Source: Deltaproteobacteria bacterium (lineage in GTDB: Bacteria; Desulfobacterota; Desulfobulbia; Desulfobulbales; Desulfobulbaceae). Taken from it: a stretch of DNA of 18,299 nt. The stretch lies in the NCBI GenBank assembly GCA_013151365.1, contig JAADIK010000004.1:1-18299 (forward strand). The letters run 5' to 3'. The position numbers and the translations under genes were made by a program. Position 1 is the stretch's first letter. Every line of letters begins with the position of its first letter. Under the pieces are notes generated by a model. The model saw only the letters and a program-made list of their open reading frames with translations, was not told the DNA's origin and did not search any database. Positions 1-5,393 of the stretch are shown here, piece after piece.

Positions 1-92
1 ATACAAAATTTGCCCATCTGGTTTATCGGACCTTTGCCATGGCCTTTGAGCGCTATCGCGATAGCGCTTATGTGAAAAATCCATTGAACTGA
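1..92 (+). CDS. C-terminal end of an unidentified protein (partial)
   Basis: The frame starting at base 3 is open from the window edge to a TGA at 90-92, giving about 29 residues ending in AYVKNPLN. The other two forward frames hit stops within this stretch. An intrinsic terminator follows at 151-181, as expected for the end of a gene. The fragment is rich in aromatic and basic residues (FAMAFERYRDS) and shows no motif I recognise, so no function is proposed. It could also be non-coding sequence open by chance, because only 90 bases are visible. Confidence 0.4.
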   Translation, partial: TKFAHLVYRTFAMAFERYRDSAYVKNPLN

Positions 93-109
93 AAAAAAAT
101 CATTAAAAC

Positions 110-137
110 CATGATTGAAAATATTTTTTCAATCATG
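110..137. other. Perfect 12-bp inverted repeat
   Basis: CATGATTGAAAA (110-121) and TTTTCAATCATG (126-137) are perfect reverse complements around a TATT loop. No T-run follows, so this is a stable hairpin at the 3' end of the upstream transcript rather than a classical terminator. It may protect that 3' end or act together with the terminator just downstream. Confidence 0.6.
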
Positions 138-150
138 TAGCCGTGATGAA

Positions 151-181
151 AGCCGGGGACATTAGTTCTCCGGCTTTTTTT
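151..181 (+). terminator. Rho-independent terminator of the upstream gene
   Basis: The stem AGCCGGGGA (151-159) pairs with TTCTCCGGCT (166-175; nine pairs using 167-175, one of them G-T). The loop is about 7 nt and is followed by seven T residues (175-181). It separates the upstream gene from the tRNA-tufB unit. Confidence 0.85.
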
Positions 182-235
182 GTCCCCAAGCCGTCAGAGA
201 TTCAGGTTATGGCAGGAGCGGCTTGAAAAAAGTAG

Positions 236-263
236 TTGATTTTTTCGCTCAAGCGGATATAAA
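236..263 (+). promoter_or_regulatory. Sigma-70-type promoter for the tRNA-tufB unit
   Basis: A -35 like TTGATT (236-241) and a -10 like TATAAA (258-263) are spaced by 16 nt. They end 13 nt before the first tRNA, right after the terminator of the preceding gene. Another TTGAAA lies at 223-228 but is too far upstream for this -10. The assignment is by pattern and position only. Confidence 0.55.
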
Positions 264-276
264 TGCAAAGTTTAAC

Positions 277-352
277 GCTGGCGTAGCTCAATTGGTAGAG
301 CAGCTGATTTGTAATCAGCAGGTTGCGGGTTCAAGTCCCATCGCCAGCTCCA
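277..352 (+). tRNA. thrU: tRNA-Thr (anticodon TGT)
   Basis: This is a 76-nt cloverleaf. The acceptor GCTGGCG (277-283) pairs with CGCCAGC (342-348), followed by discriminator T and encoded CCA (350-352). The anticodon stem GCTGA/TCAGC encloses loop TTTGTAA, giving anticodon TGT, and the T-loop has GTTCAAG. It is the first tRNA of the Thr-Tyr-Gly-Thr-tufB series, in the same position as E. coli thrU. Confidence 0.97.
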
Positions 353-356
353 ATGC

Positions 357-398
357 AGAAGTCTGAACGTAGAAGTCATAAGTTAGAAGTCAGAAACC
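357..398 (+). repeat. Three 14-nt degenerate tandem units beginning AGAAGTC
   Basis: AGAAGTC occurs at 357, 371 and 385, exactly 14 nt apart, with the rest of each unit more diverged (TGAACGT, ATAAGTT, AGAAACC). The last unit forms the 5' arm of the hairpin at 385-431. The array sits between tRNA-Thr and tRNA-Tyr. Confidence 0.6.
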
Positions 399-441
399 GG
401 AAACGGAACATCTTTCCGCTTTCTGACTTCTGGTTTTTTTT
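385..441 (+). terminator. Terminator-like hairpin between tRNA-Thr and tRNA-Tyr
   Basis: AGAAGTCAGAAA (385-396) pairs perfectly with TTTCTGACTTCT (420-431). After a C/C mismatch an inner stem CGGAAA (398-403) / TTTCCG (413-418) extends it. GG and then eight T residues (434-441) follow. This is a textbook intrinsic terminator shape, but it sits inside a tRNA cluster that is one operon in E. coli. It could instead be an RNA processing signal or a partial terminator. Confidence 0.65.
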
Positions 442-447
442 GTATGT

Positions 448-532
448 GGAGGGGTTCCCGAGCGGTCAAAGGGAACAGACTGTAAATCTGTCGGCGGAGC
501 CTTCGGAGGTTCGAATCCTCCCCCCTCCACCA
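448..532 (+). tRNA. tyrU: tRNA-Tyr (anticodon GTA)
   Basis: This is an 85-nt class II tRNA with a long variable arm. The acceptor GGAGGGG (448-454) pairs with CCCCTCC (522-528), discriminator A, encoded CCA (530-532). The anticodon arm ACAGA-CTGTAAA-TCTGT gives GTA, and the T-loop carries GTTCGAATC. It is second in the conserved tRNA-tufB series, like E. coli tyrU. Confidence 0.97.
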
Positions 533-598
533 TATAATACCGCCTGGGTCGGGAGCGAAGCGCGGCCGGTCCTTCTTCATTATTGGTACTGATTATGA

Positions 599-674
599 GC
601 GGGAATAGCTCAATTGGTAGAGCATCAGCCTTCCAAGCTGAGGGTTGCGGGTTCGAGTCTCGTTTCCCGCTCCA
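599..674 (+). tRNA. glyT: tRNA-Gly (anticodon TCC)
   Basis: This is a 76-nt cloverleaf. The acceptor GCGGGAA (599-605) pairs with TTCCCGC (664-670), followed by T and encoded CCA (672-674). The anticodon arm TCAGC-CTTCCAA-GCTGA gives TCC, which reads GGA/GGG. It is third in the series, in the place of E. coli glyT. Confidence 0.97.
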
Positions 675-739
675 TGCGCAGAGAATGATGAAAGGGCACC
701 TTGTGTCGTGGTGACGAAGTAATTGCAACAGGTACCGGC

Positions 740-815
740 GCCCACGTAACTCAGTCGGTAGAGTACTTCCTTGGTAAGGAAGAAGTCACCGGTTCGAATC
801 CGGTCGTGGGCTCCA
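740..815 (+). tRNA. thrT: tRNA-Thr (anticodon GGT)
   Basis: This is a 76-nt cloverleaf. The acceptor GCCCACG (740-746) pairs with CGTGGGC (805-811), followed by T and encoded CCA (813-815). The anticodon arm CTTCC-TTGGTAA-GGAAG gives GGT. It lies 68 nt before the tuf start codon, in the position of E. coli thrT, so tRNA and EF-Tu are probably co-transcribed. Confidence 0.97.
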
Positions 816-851
816 CTCGTATCAGTCGATAGTCATAATTTCGGCTGGGTT

Positions 852-942
852 GAATAGAACCTTGAGCCTGAGGAGACGGAAAGATGGCAAAGGAAAAGTT
901 TGAGCGGACAAAACCGCATGCCAACGTAGGCACGATCGGACA
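852..942 (+). repeat. 91-bp direct repeat, copy 1 (tuf leader and 5' end)
   Basis: This segment is identical to 18209-18299. It covers 32 nt upstream of the tuf start codon, including the GAGGAG ribosome-binding site, and the first 59 nt of the gene. The match ends here at the point where the tuf reading frame breaks, and copy 2 ends at the window edge. Confidence 0.95.
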
Positions 943-2066
943 ACGGCAAGACCACGCTGACGGCCGCGATCACCCGTGTTCTTGCGACTAAGGGGCAGGC
1001 AGTATTCACTGATTTCAGCGAGATCGACAAGGCGCCGGAAGAGAAGGAACGCGGTATCACCATCGCGACGGCGCACGTTGAGTACGAGACGGACAAGCGG
1101 CACTATGCGCATGTCGACTGTCCGGGTCATGCCGACTATATAAAGAACATGATAACCGGCGCGGCGCAGATGGACGGGGCGATCCTGGTCGTCGGTGCCG
1201 ATGACGGTCCGATGCCGCAGACCCGTGAGCACATCCTGCTGGCGCGTCAGGTCGGAGTTCCGGCCATTGTCGTCTTTCTGAACAAGTGCGACATGGTTGA
1301 CGACGAGGAGCTGATTGAGCTTGTGGAGATGGAGCTGCGCGAGCTGCTCGACAAGTACGAGTTTCCCGGCGACGATGTGCCGATTATCAAGGGTTCGGCG
1401 CTGCAGGCGCTGGAGAATCCCGAGGATCCGGAGAAGACCAAGTGCATCTGGGAACTGATGGAGGCGATCGACACCTACATTCCGCAGCCGGAACGTGATA
1501 TCGACAAGCCTTTTCTGATGCCGGTTGAGGATGTGTTCTCGATTTCCGGTCGCGGCACGGTAGCGACCGGCCGGGTGGAGCGCGGCCGGGTCCATGTCGG
1601 CGACGAGATCGAGATTGTCGGTATTAACGATACTGCCAAGACCACGGTGACCGGGGTGGAGATGTTCCGCAAGATCCTCGACGAGGGTCAGGCCGGCGAC
1701 AATATCGGCGTTCTGCTGCGGGGGACGAAGCGTGAAGAAGTGGTTCGGGGGCAGGTACTGGCGGCTCCGGGTTCGATCACGCCGCACAAGAAGTTCAAGG
1801 GCGAGGCCTATATCCTGAACAAGGAAGAGGGTGGTCGTCATACGCCGTTTTTCAACGGTTACCGGCCGCAGTTTTATTTCCGGACGACTGACGTCACCGG
1901 GGTCTGTACCCTTGAAGACGGGGTGGAGATGGTAATGCCCGGCGACAACGTGCGGGTTGAAGTCGAGCTGATCACGCCGATAGCCATGGAGGAAGGCCTT
2001 CGTTTCGCCATCCGTGAAGGTGGCCGTACCGTCGGCGCCGGCGTCGTCAGCAAAATTATCGAGTAA
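884..2066 (+). pseudogene. tufB: Elongation factor Tu, first copy, frameshifted in the P-loop
   Basis: EF-Tu delivers aminoacyl-tRNA to the ribosomal A site as a GTP complex. The ATG at 884 follows a GAGGAG site (870-875) by 8 nt and starts MAKEKFERTKPHANVGTIG. The codons for the P-loop GHVDHGKT are then 8 nt too short: the sequence runs GGACA directly into ACGGCAAG. The ATG frame therefore ends at TAA 989-991 after 35 residues. The rest of EF-Tu continues in another frame from about 945 (GKTTLTAAITRV) to TAA 2064-2066, with DCPGHADY (switch II), NKCD (guanine binding), and domains II and III intact. Restoring 8 nt gives a normal 396-residue protein. Ala in PHANVG replaces the usual Val. The body shows no decay, so this is either a very recent mutation or, more likely, an assembly error. 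An intact second tuf may follow fusA. Confidence 0.9.
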
Positions 2067-2109
2067 GAATCGAATTCATTCGGATTTCTAATTATAAAGC
2101 GGTGAGACC

Positions 2110-2139
2110 GGCCTGCAGGTGAATATTTGTTTGCAGGCC
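2110..2139 (+). other. Hairpin in the tufB-rpmG spacer
   Basis: GGCCTGCA (2110-2117) pairs with TGCAGGCC (2132-2139) around a 14-nt loop. No T-tract follows. It ends 17 nt before the rpmG start codon, so it could influence rpmG translation or mark an RNA processing site. The pairing is visible, but any function is a guess. Confidence 0.4.
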
Positions 2140-2156
2140 TCTCCGGGGCTAGAGAA

Positions 2157-2306
2157 ATGAGAGATATTATAACGCTTGCCTGCAAGGATTGTAAGCAACG
2201 CAATTATACAACGACCAAAAACAAACGGACGATTCCGCACAAGCTGGAATTAAAGAAATTCTGTCCGTTCTGCAAGACGCACACCTTGCACAAGGAAACC
2301 AAGTAA
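2157..2306 (+). CDS. rpmG: 50S ribosomal protein L33
   Basis: This encodes 49 residues, the usual size for L33, a small protein near the E site of the large subunit. It carries two Cys pairs, C9-x2-C12 (CKDC) and C36-x2-C39 (CPFC), which identify the zinc-binding (C+) form. In between lie the L33 signatures NYTTTKNK and the basic stretch HKLELKK. The C-terminal HTLHKETK is typical. The start is the ATG at 2157; upstream there is only a weak purine-rich site (AGAG). It lies 90 nt after tufB and before trnW and secE, an order common in many bacterial phyla. Confidence 0.97.
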   Translation: MRDIITLACKDCKQRNYTTTKNKRTIPHKLELKKFCPFCKTHTLHKETK

Positions 2307-2652
2307 GGGGGGAACAAGCCCTTGGAATTCGCGTCCTGATTGAGGACGGATCGAGTCGATTCAATTGCCTGAAATTTCTGAACAAGATTGTTCATTTGAG
2401 TTTTTCGTGATTGAACCGCGGCCCGGGATATCTTGGCGCCGGGGTGCTGAAACGATGCCTTGTTTATTGTCTACACCCCCGGTGAAAAAGGCAGGAAGTC
2501 CGAATAAGCCGCGTTCAGTGGGCAGGTCAGCTTTATAACTTTTCATTTTTCAGGGTTCGCGCAGAAATAAGTTCGCAGAGTTGCGGCTCGTAGCCGTGAC
2601 GCGAAAATGTGAAGTTGTTTCTTGGGGGCGGACTTCTTATCTCCTGTCGCGC
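2307..2652 (+). other. Gene-free spacer between rpmG and tRNA-Trp
   Basis: I see no credible coding sequence in these ~345 nt. Visible structure includes a 6-bp hairpin CGTCCT/AGGACG (2332-2348) and a 6-bp hairpin TGAACA/TGTTCA (2379-2394) with TTTGAGTTTTT downstream, which could be a weak rpmG terminator. There is also a long-loop GC pairing CCGGGGTG/CACCCCCGG (2439-2482, one bulged C). The first copy of the repeat flanking tRNA-Trp follows (2548-2620). No convincing promoter is seen for tRNA-Trp. Confidence 0.5.
2548..2620 (+). repeat. 73-bp direct repeat, left copy, upstream of tRNA-Trp
   Basis: This matches 2744-2816 at 67 of 73 positions, and the first 33 nt are identical. It contains a small hairpin CGGCT-CGT-AGCCG (2584-2596). 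The two copies are 196 nt apart and bracket tRNA-Trp. Confidence 0.85.
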
Positions 2653-2728
2653 AGGCCAGTAGCTCTAACGGTAGAGCATCGGACTCCAAATCCGAGGGCT
2701 GGGGGTTCGAATCCCTCCTGGCCTGCCA
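2653..2728 (+). tRNA. trnW: tRNA-Trp (anticodon CCA)
   Basis: This is a 76-nt cloverleaf. The acceptor AGGCCAG (2653-2659) pairs with CTGGCCT (2718-2724), discriminator G, encoded CCA (2726-2728). The anticodon arm TCGGA-CTCCAAA-TCCGA gives CCA, and the T-loop has GTTCGAATC. Flanking GC on both sides could extend the acceptor helix in the precursor. A tRNA-Trp between rpmG and secE is a common gene order. Confidence 0.97.
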
Positions 2729-2743
2729 CCTTTTCAGGGTTCG

Positions 2744-2816
2744 TTTCAGGGTTCGCGCAGAAATAAGTTCGCAGAGCCTGGGCTCGTAGCCGTGATGCGA
2801 AAATGTGAAGTTATTT
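2744..2816 (+). repeat. 73-bp direct repeat, right copy, downstream of tRNA-Trp
   Basis: This is the partner of 2548-2620, with six mismatches clustered at 2777-2780, 2796 and 2813. Its first 12 nt (TTTCAGGGTTCG) are also duplicated in tandem immediately upstream at 2732-2743, starting right after the tRNA 3' end. The hairpin core GGCT-CGT-AGCC is kept. Confidence 0.85.
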
Positions 2817-2832
2817 TGTAACACCTGAACTC

Positions 2833-2869
2833 GTACATTATTTTATGTGCAAGCCCTGAAATATCAGGG
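2833..2869 (+). other. Two small hairpins upstream of secE
   Basis: GTACAT/ATGTGC (2833-2850, one G-T pair) and CCCTGA-AATA-TCAGGG (2854-2869) lie in the secE leader, with no T-tail after the second. A weak TTGTAA (2816-2821) - 17 nt - TATTTT (2839-2844) pair could be a secE promoter. None of these is compelling. Confidence 0.3.
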
Positions 2870-2905
2870 TGTGTTCTCAATATTTCAAACTTGATCCACG
2901 GTATT

Positions 2906-3169
2906 ATGGTGAGCAAAAAAAAAGGGCAATCCGGTAAAGGCAAGGCAGACGTGGCCGTGGTCCAGAAAAAATTCTTATTTTCACCCTCAAGCGTCCGGGA
3001 ATTTGTCCGGGAGGTCGAGGCCGAGTTCAAGAAGATTGTCTGGCCGACCCGGAAGGTCACCTTCGGCCTGACCGGGTTTGTCATCGTGCTGGTTATTATC
3101 ATTGCCATTTATCTCGGATCCGTCGACCTTCTTCTGGGCAAACTTGTTTCCTGGGTCCTGAAGTCCTGA
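2906..3169 (+). CDS. secE: Preprotein translocase subunit SecE
   Basis: SecE clamps SecY in the SecYEG membrane channel. This is the short 87-residue form with a basic, Lys-rich N-terminus, the amphipathic helix EVEAEFKKIVWPTRK (the SecE signature), and one C-terminal membrane segment (about residues 53-82, rich in Val, Ile and Leu). E. coli SecE has two extra N-terminal helices that are absent here, as in most bacteria. Val follows WPTRK where Glu is usual. I chose the ATG at 2906 because it gives the typical MVSKKK start; a TTG at 2891 would add five residues. There is no strong ribosome-binding site. nusG follows by 29 nt and is probably co-transcribed. Confidence 0.95.
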   Translation: MVSKKKGQSGKGKADVAVVQKKFLFSPSSVREFVREVEAEFKKIVWPTRKVTFGLTGFVIVLVIIIAIYLGSVDLLLGKLVSWVLKS

Positions 3170-3198
3170 AATAAATGGTTGAACTACAGGCTTAAACA

Positions 3199-3729
3199 AT
3201 GGCAAAAAACTGGTACATCATCCATACCCACACCGGCTTTGAAGATAAGGTGCGGACGGCTCTGCTTGAGCGGATCCACCTTGCCGGACAGGAAGATCTG
3301 TTCGGCGAGATCCTGGTTCCCACGGAAAAGGTCGTGGAGATGGTCAAGGGGAGCAGAAAGACATCCTTACGCAAGTTCTTCCCCGGCTATATTCTCGTCA
3401 GCATGGAACTCAATGACGAGACCTGGCACACGGTTCAGGAGACGCCCCGGGTGACCGGGTTCGTCGGTGATAATCTCAATCCGCAGCCCCTGCCCGAGCA
3501 GGATGCCATGAAGATTATTGGCAGGATTGAAGAGGGTGCGAGTACACCCAAGCCCAAGGTTGTTTTTGAAGAGGGCGATGTAGTTCGAGTTATCGAGGGG
3601 CCGTTTGCCAATTTTCAGGGGGTTGTTGACGACGTCTATCCCGATAAGGGAAGAGTGCGGGTCATGGTTTCCATCTTCGGCCGGTCGACGCCGGTTGAAC
3701 TCGAATATATGCAAGTCAGTAAAAACTAG
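3199..3729 (+). CDS. nusG: Transcription termination/antitermination protein NusG
   Basis: NusG binds the RNA polymerase clamp, suppresses pausing and links polymerase to the ribosome (S10) or Rho. The protein has 176 residues, close to the E. coli size. The N-terminal NGN domain starts NWYIIHTHTGFEDKV and contains RKFFPGYILVSM. The linker has PKPKVVFEEGD, and the C-terminal KOW domain runs from about residue 120 (DVVRVIEGPFANFQGVV) through SIFGRSTPVELEYMQV. The ATG start gives the usual MAKNWY opening. It lies 29 nt after secE and 31 nt before rplK, the common secE-nusG-rplK arrangement. Confidence 0.98.
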   Translation: MAKNWYIIHTHTGFEDKVRTALLERIHLAGQEDLFGEILVPTEKVVEMVKGSRKTSLRKFFPGYILVSMELNDETWHTVQETPRVTGFVGDNLNPQPLPEQDAMKIIGRIEEGASTPKPKVVFEEGDVVRVIEGPFANFQGVVDDVYPDKGRVRVMVSIFGRSTPVELEYMQVSKN

Positions 3730-3760
3730 ATTCCAATCGTTGCGCTTGGGGGCGTGAACA

Positions 3761-4186
3761 ATGGCAAAAAAAATACAATCATACGTCAAACTGCAGATTC
3801 CCGCCGGTAAGGCCAATCCTTCGCCGCCGGTTGGGCCGGCGCTTGGACAGCACGGCGTCAACATCATGGATTTCTGTAAGGCTTTCAATGCCCAGACCCA
3901 GTCTCAGGGAGATACCATCGTGCCGGTGGTGATCACCGTTTACGCCGATCGTTCTTTCAGCTTTATCACCAAGACGCCGCCGGCCTCCGTCCTGTTGCTC
4001 AAGGCCGCCGGCCTGGCCAAGGGTTCGTCCAATCCGAAGCGTGAACGGGTGGCGGAACTCGGCCGTGACAAGATCAGGGAGATCGCGGAAATCAAGATGC
4101 CGGACCTGAATGCCTATGATGTTGAACATGCCATGCTGATCGTTGAAGGTACTGCAAGGAGTTGCGGCATTACCGTGGTTGATTGA
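3761..4186 (+). CDS. rplK: 50S ribosomal protein L11
   Basis: L11 binds 23S rRNA at the GTPase-associated centre and interacts with EF-G, EF-Tu and release factors. It has 141 residues, the family norm. The N-terminal domain contains IPAGKANPSPPVGPALGQHG, including the proline-rich region associated with thiostrepton binding. The C-terminal rRNA-binding domain spans about residues 70-141 and includes TKTPPASVLLLKAAG. The ATG at 3761 follows a GGGGG-rich site at about 3748-3752. A GC-rich hairpin CCGGCC/GGCCGG (4187-4205) starts immediately after the stop codon. Confidence 0.98.
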   Translation: MAKKIQSYVKLQIPAGKANPSPPVGPALGQHGVNIMDFCKAFNAQTQSQGDTIVPVVITVYADRSFSFITKTPPASVLLLKAAGLAKGSSNPKRERVAELGRDKIREIAEIKMPDLNAYDVEHAMLIVEGTARSCGITVVD

Positions 4187-4275
4187 CCGGCCTTTTTGCG
4201 GCCGGGATATTTAATTCGTTATGACCTGTACCCGGGCTACCCACCGGATCAGGGAGAACAGAGAGGGTGAGGATT

Positions 4276-4980
4276 ATGCCGAGAAGAGGAAAAAAATACA
4301 GAAATGGCGTCGAGGGCCTTGACCGGACCAGGACGTATGAACTGGCAGAGGCTGTTGCCGGGGCACTGAAGGCCGGCTATGCCAACTTTGACGAATCTTT
4401 TGATATCGCGGTCCGCCTCGGGGTCGATCCCCGCCATGCCGACCAGATGGTTCGTTCTAGTGTCATGCTGCCGCACGGGACGGGCAAGGAACTTCGGGTT
4501 CTTGTTTTTGCCAAGGGCGAAAAAGAGACCGAGGCGAAAGAGGCCGGCGCCGATTATGCCGGTTCCGACGAGCTGGTCGCCAAGATCAAGGATGGCTGGC
4601 TTGAGTTTGACAGGACCGTGGCCACCCCGGACATGATGGCCGAGGTCGGTAAGATCGGTCGTATTCTCGGCCCCCGCAACCTGATGCCCAACGCCAAACT
4701 GGGCACGGTGACCTTTGATATCGAACGAGTCGTCAAGGAAATCAAAAAAGGGAAGGTTGATTTTCGCGTTGACAAGGCCGGTATTGTCCATGCGGCTGTG
4801 GGCAAGGCCTCGTTCGGGACGGATAAACTGGTCGAGAATATCAGCGTTTTCATGGACAGGATTATTCAGCTGAAGCCATCCTCGAGCAAGGGGGTGTACC
4901 TGCGAAGCATTACGCTGTCCACCACCATGGGGCCAAGCGTCAAGGTTGATCCGCTCCAGGTCCGTTCTCTCCTTAAATAA
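4276..4980 (+). CDS. rplA: 50S ribosomal protein L1
   Basis: L1 forms the mobile stalk that helps deacylated tRNA leave the E site, and in many bacteria it represses its own mRNA. The protein has 234 residues. It begins MPRRGKKYRNGVEGLDR and contains the L1 signature around KIGRILGPRNLMPNAKLGTV and the C-terminal YLRSITLSTTMGPSVKVD. An in-frame GTG at 4267 is open too, but the ATG at 4276 fits the family N-terminus and has GAGAGGG/GAGG sites just upstream. It follows rplK by 89 nt, and a terminator follows at 4995-5018. Confidence 0.97.
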   Translation: MPRRGKKYRNGVEGLDRTRTYELAEAVAGALKAGYANFDESFDIAVRLGVDPRHADQMVRSSVMLPHGTGKELRVLVFAKGEKETEAKEAGADYAGSDELVAKIKDGWLEFDRTVATPDMMAEVGKIGRILGPRNLMPNAKLGTVTFDIERVVKEIKKGKVDFRVDKAGIVHAAVGKASFGTDKLVENISVFMDRIIQLKPSSSKGVYLRSITLSTTMGPSVKVDPLQVRSLLK

Positions 4981-4994
4981 TAGATCTGATTATC

Positions 4995-5018
4995 ACTCTG
5001 CTTATCGGAGTTTTTTTT
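4995..5018 (+). terminator. Rho-independent terminator after rplA
   Basis: ACTCTG (4995-5000) pairs with CGGAGT (5006-5011, one T-G pair) around loop CTTAT, leading directly into eight T residues (5011-5018). It starts 14 nt after the rplA stop codon. The stem is short, so read-through is likely. Confidence 0.6.
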
Positions 5019-5048
5019 ATATTGGAATTGTACGTCGTCTAACTTGTA

Positions 5049-5073
5049 TTCGTCCGGGAACGAAGTTTTTTTT
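5049..5073 (+). terminator. Second terminator-like hairpin after rplA
   Basis: TTCGT (5049-5053) pairs with ACGAA (5060-5064) around CCGGGA, followed by G and eight T residues (5066-5073). AAC (5041-5043) could extend pairing to GTT (5065-5067) across a bulge. The stem is weak but the T-tract is strong. Confidence 0.45.
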
Positions 5074-5104
5074 GTGATGATATCACGGCCGGCGAAAAAA
5101 ACCA

Positions 5105-5143
5105 CAGGGATCTAAGTGATAATATCCCTGGGATTATTTTTTT
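5105..5143 (+). terminator. Third T-tailed hairpin upstream of the L10 leader
   Basis: CAGGGAT (5105-5111) pairs perfectly with ATCCCTG (5124-5130) around a 12-nt loop. A run of seven T residues (5137-5143) comes after GGATTA, so the T-tract is 6 nt away from the stem. It may be a terminator or part of the rplJ leader. Confidence 0.35.
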
Positions 5144-5195
5144 GCGCATAATGCCGAGATTGGGCGAAAAAACCGTTTATGGATGGATATTAACT

Positions 5196-5285
5196 TGGGA
5201 CGGTCAGAGACAGCAGGTACGAGAGTTTAATGACGACCACGGGTTTTTTTGTATCCCGGGGCCGTGTCCTGCCGAGACCACGAAC
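5196..5285 (+). promoter_or_regulatory. L10-type ribosomal protein leader upstream of rplJ
   Basis: The 5' strand reads GGTC-AGAGACA-GCAGG (5202-5217) and the 3' strand CCTGC-CGAGACC (5268-5279). GGTC pairs with GACC and GCAGG with CCTGC, with the unpaired AGAGACA/CGA between them shaped like a kink-turn. This arrangement matches the known L10 leader, where the L10-(L12)n complex binds its own mRNA and represses rplJL. A further inner stem CACGG (5238-5242) / CCGTG (5262-5266) closes the apical part, which contains TTTTTTT. Confidence 0.75.
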
Positions 5286-5378
5286 CGCTGGAATGCAGAG
5301 TTTGCCGCATAACACCGGTTGGCGTCTTTGTTCTATCGAATCTGTTTCTTGCTGATTATCCCGTGACCATCATTCAAA

Positions 5379-5386
5379 AAGGAGGT
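5379..5386 (+). promoter_or_regulatory. Ribosome-binding site fixing the TTG start of rplJ
   Basis: AAGGAGGT is a full Shine-Dalgarno match 7 nt before the TTG at 5394. The upstream in-frame GTG at 5385 overlaps this site and cannot be the start. Confidence 0.85.
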
Positions 5387-5393
5387 GTACCAG

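Larger units (their letters stand above)
4981..5393 (+). other. rplA-rplJ spacer with several hairpins and the rplJ leader
   Basis: This 413-nt stretch has no credible gene. Its contents, in order, are a short terminator (4995-5018), a second T-tailed hairpin (5049-5073), an 11-nt-scale IR GTGAT/ATCAC (5074-5086), a third hairpin CAGGGAT/ATCCCTG (5105-5130) with TTTTTTT at 5137-5143, and then an L10-type leader (about 5196-5285). A weak pairing AACCG/CGGTT lies just downstream at 5284-5320. A promoter for rplJL is expected here, but I cannot fix one. Confidence 0.6.

Noticed and set aside
323..592. Open frame running through tRNA-Thr and tRNA-Tyr
   Set aside because: It overlaps two certain tRNA genes and a hairpin; the translation is only tRNA sequence read as codons.
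822..1841. 339-residue open frame on the minus strand opposite tufB
   Set aside because: It is antisense to well-conserved EF-Tu codons and low in family-like features, and so explained by tuf.
2543..2824. 93-residue minus-strand open frame around tRNA-Trp
   Set aside because: It overlaps the tRNA and both direct repeats. Its internally repeated protein segments merely reflect the DNA repeat.
4187..4205. Terminator or L1-binding site after rplK
   Set aside because: CCGGCC/GGCCGG forms a hairpin, but there is no T-tail after it and no clear similarity to the L1 target on rRNA, so no function is claimed.
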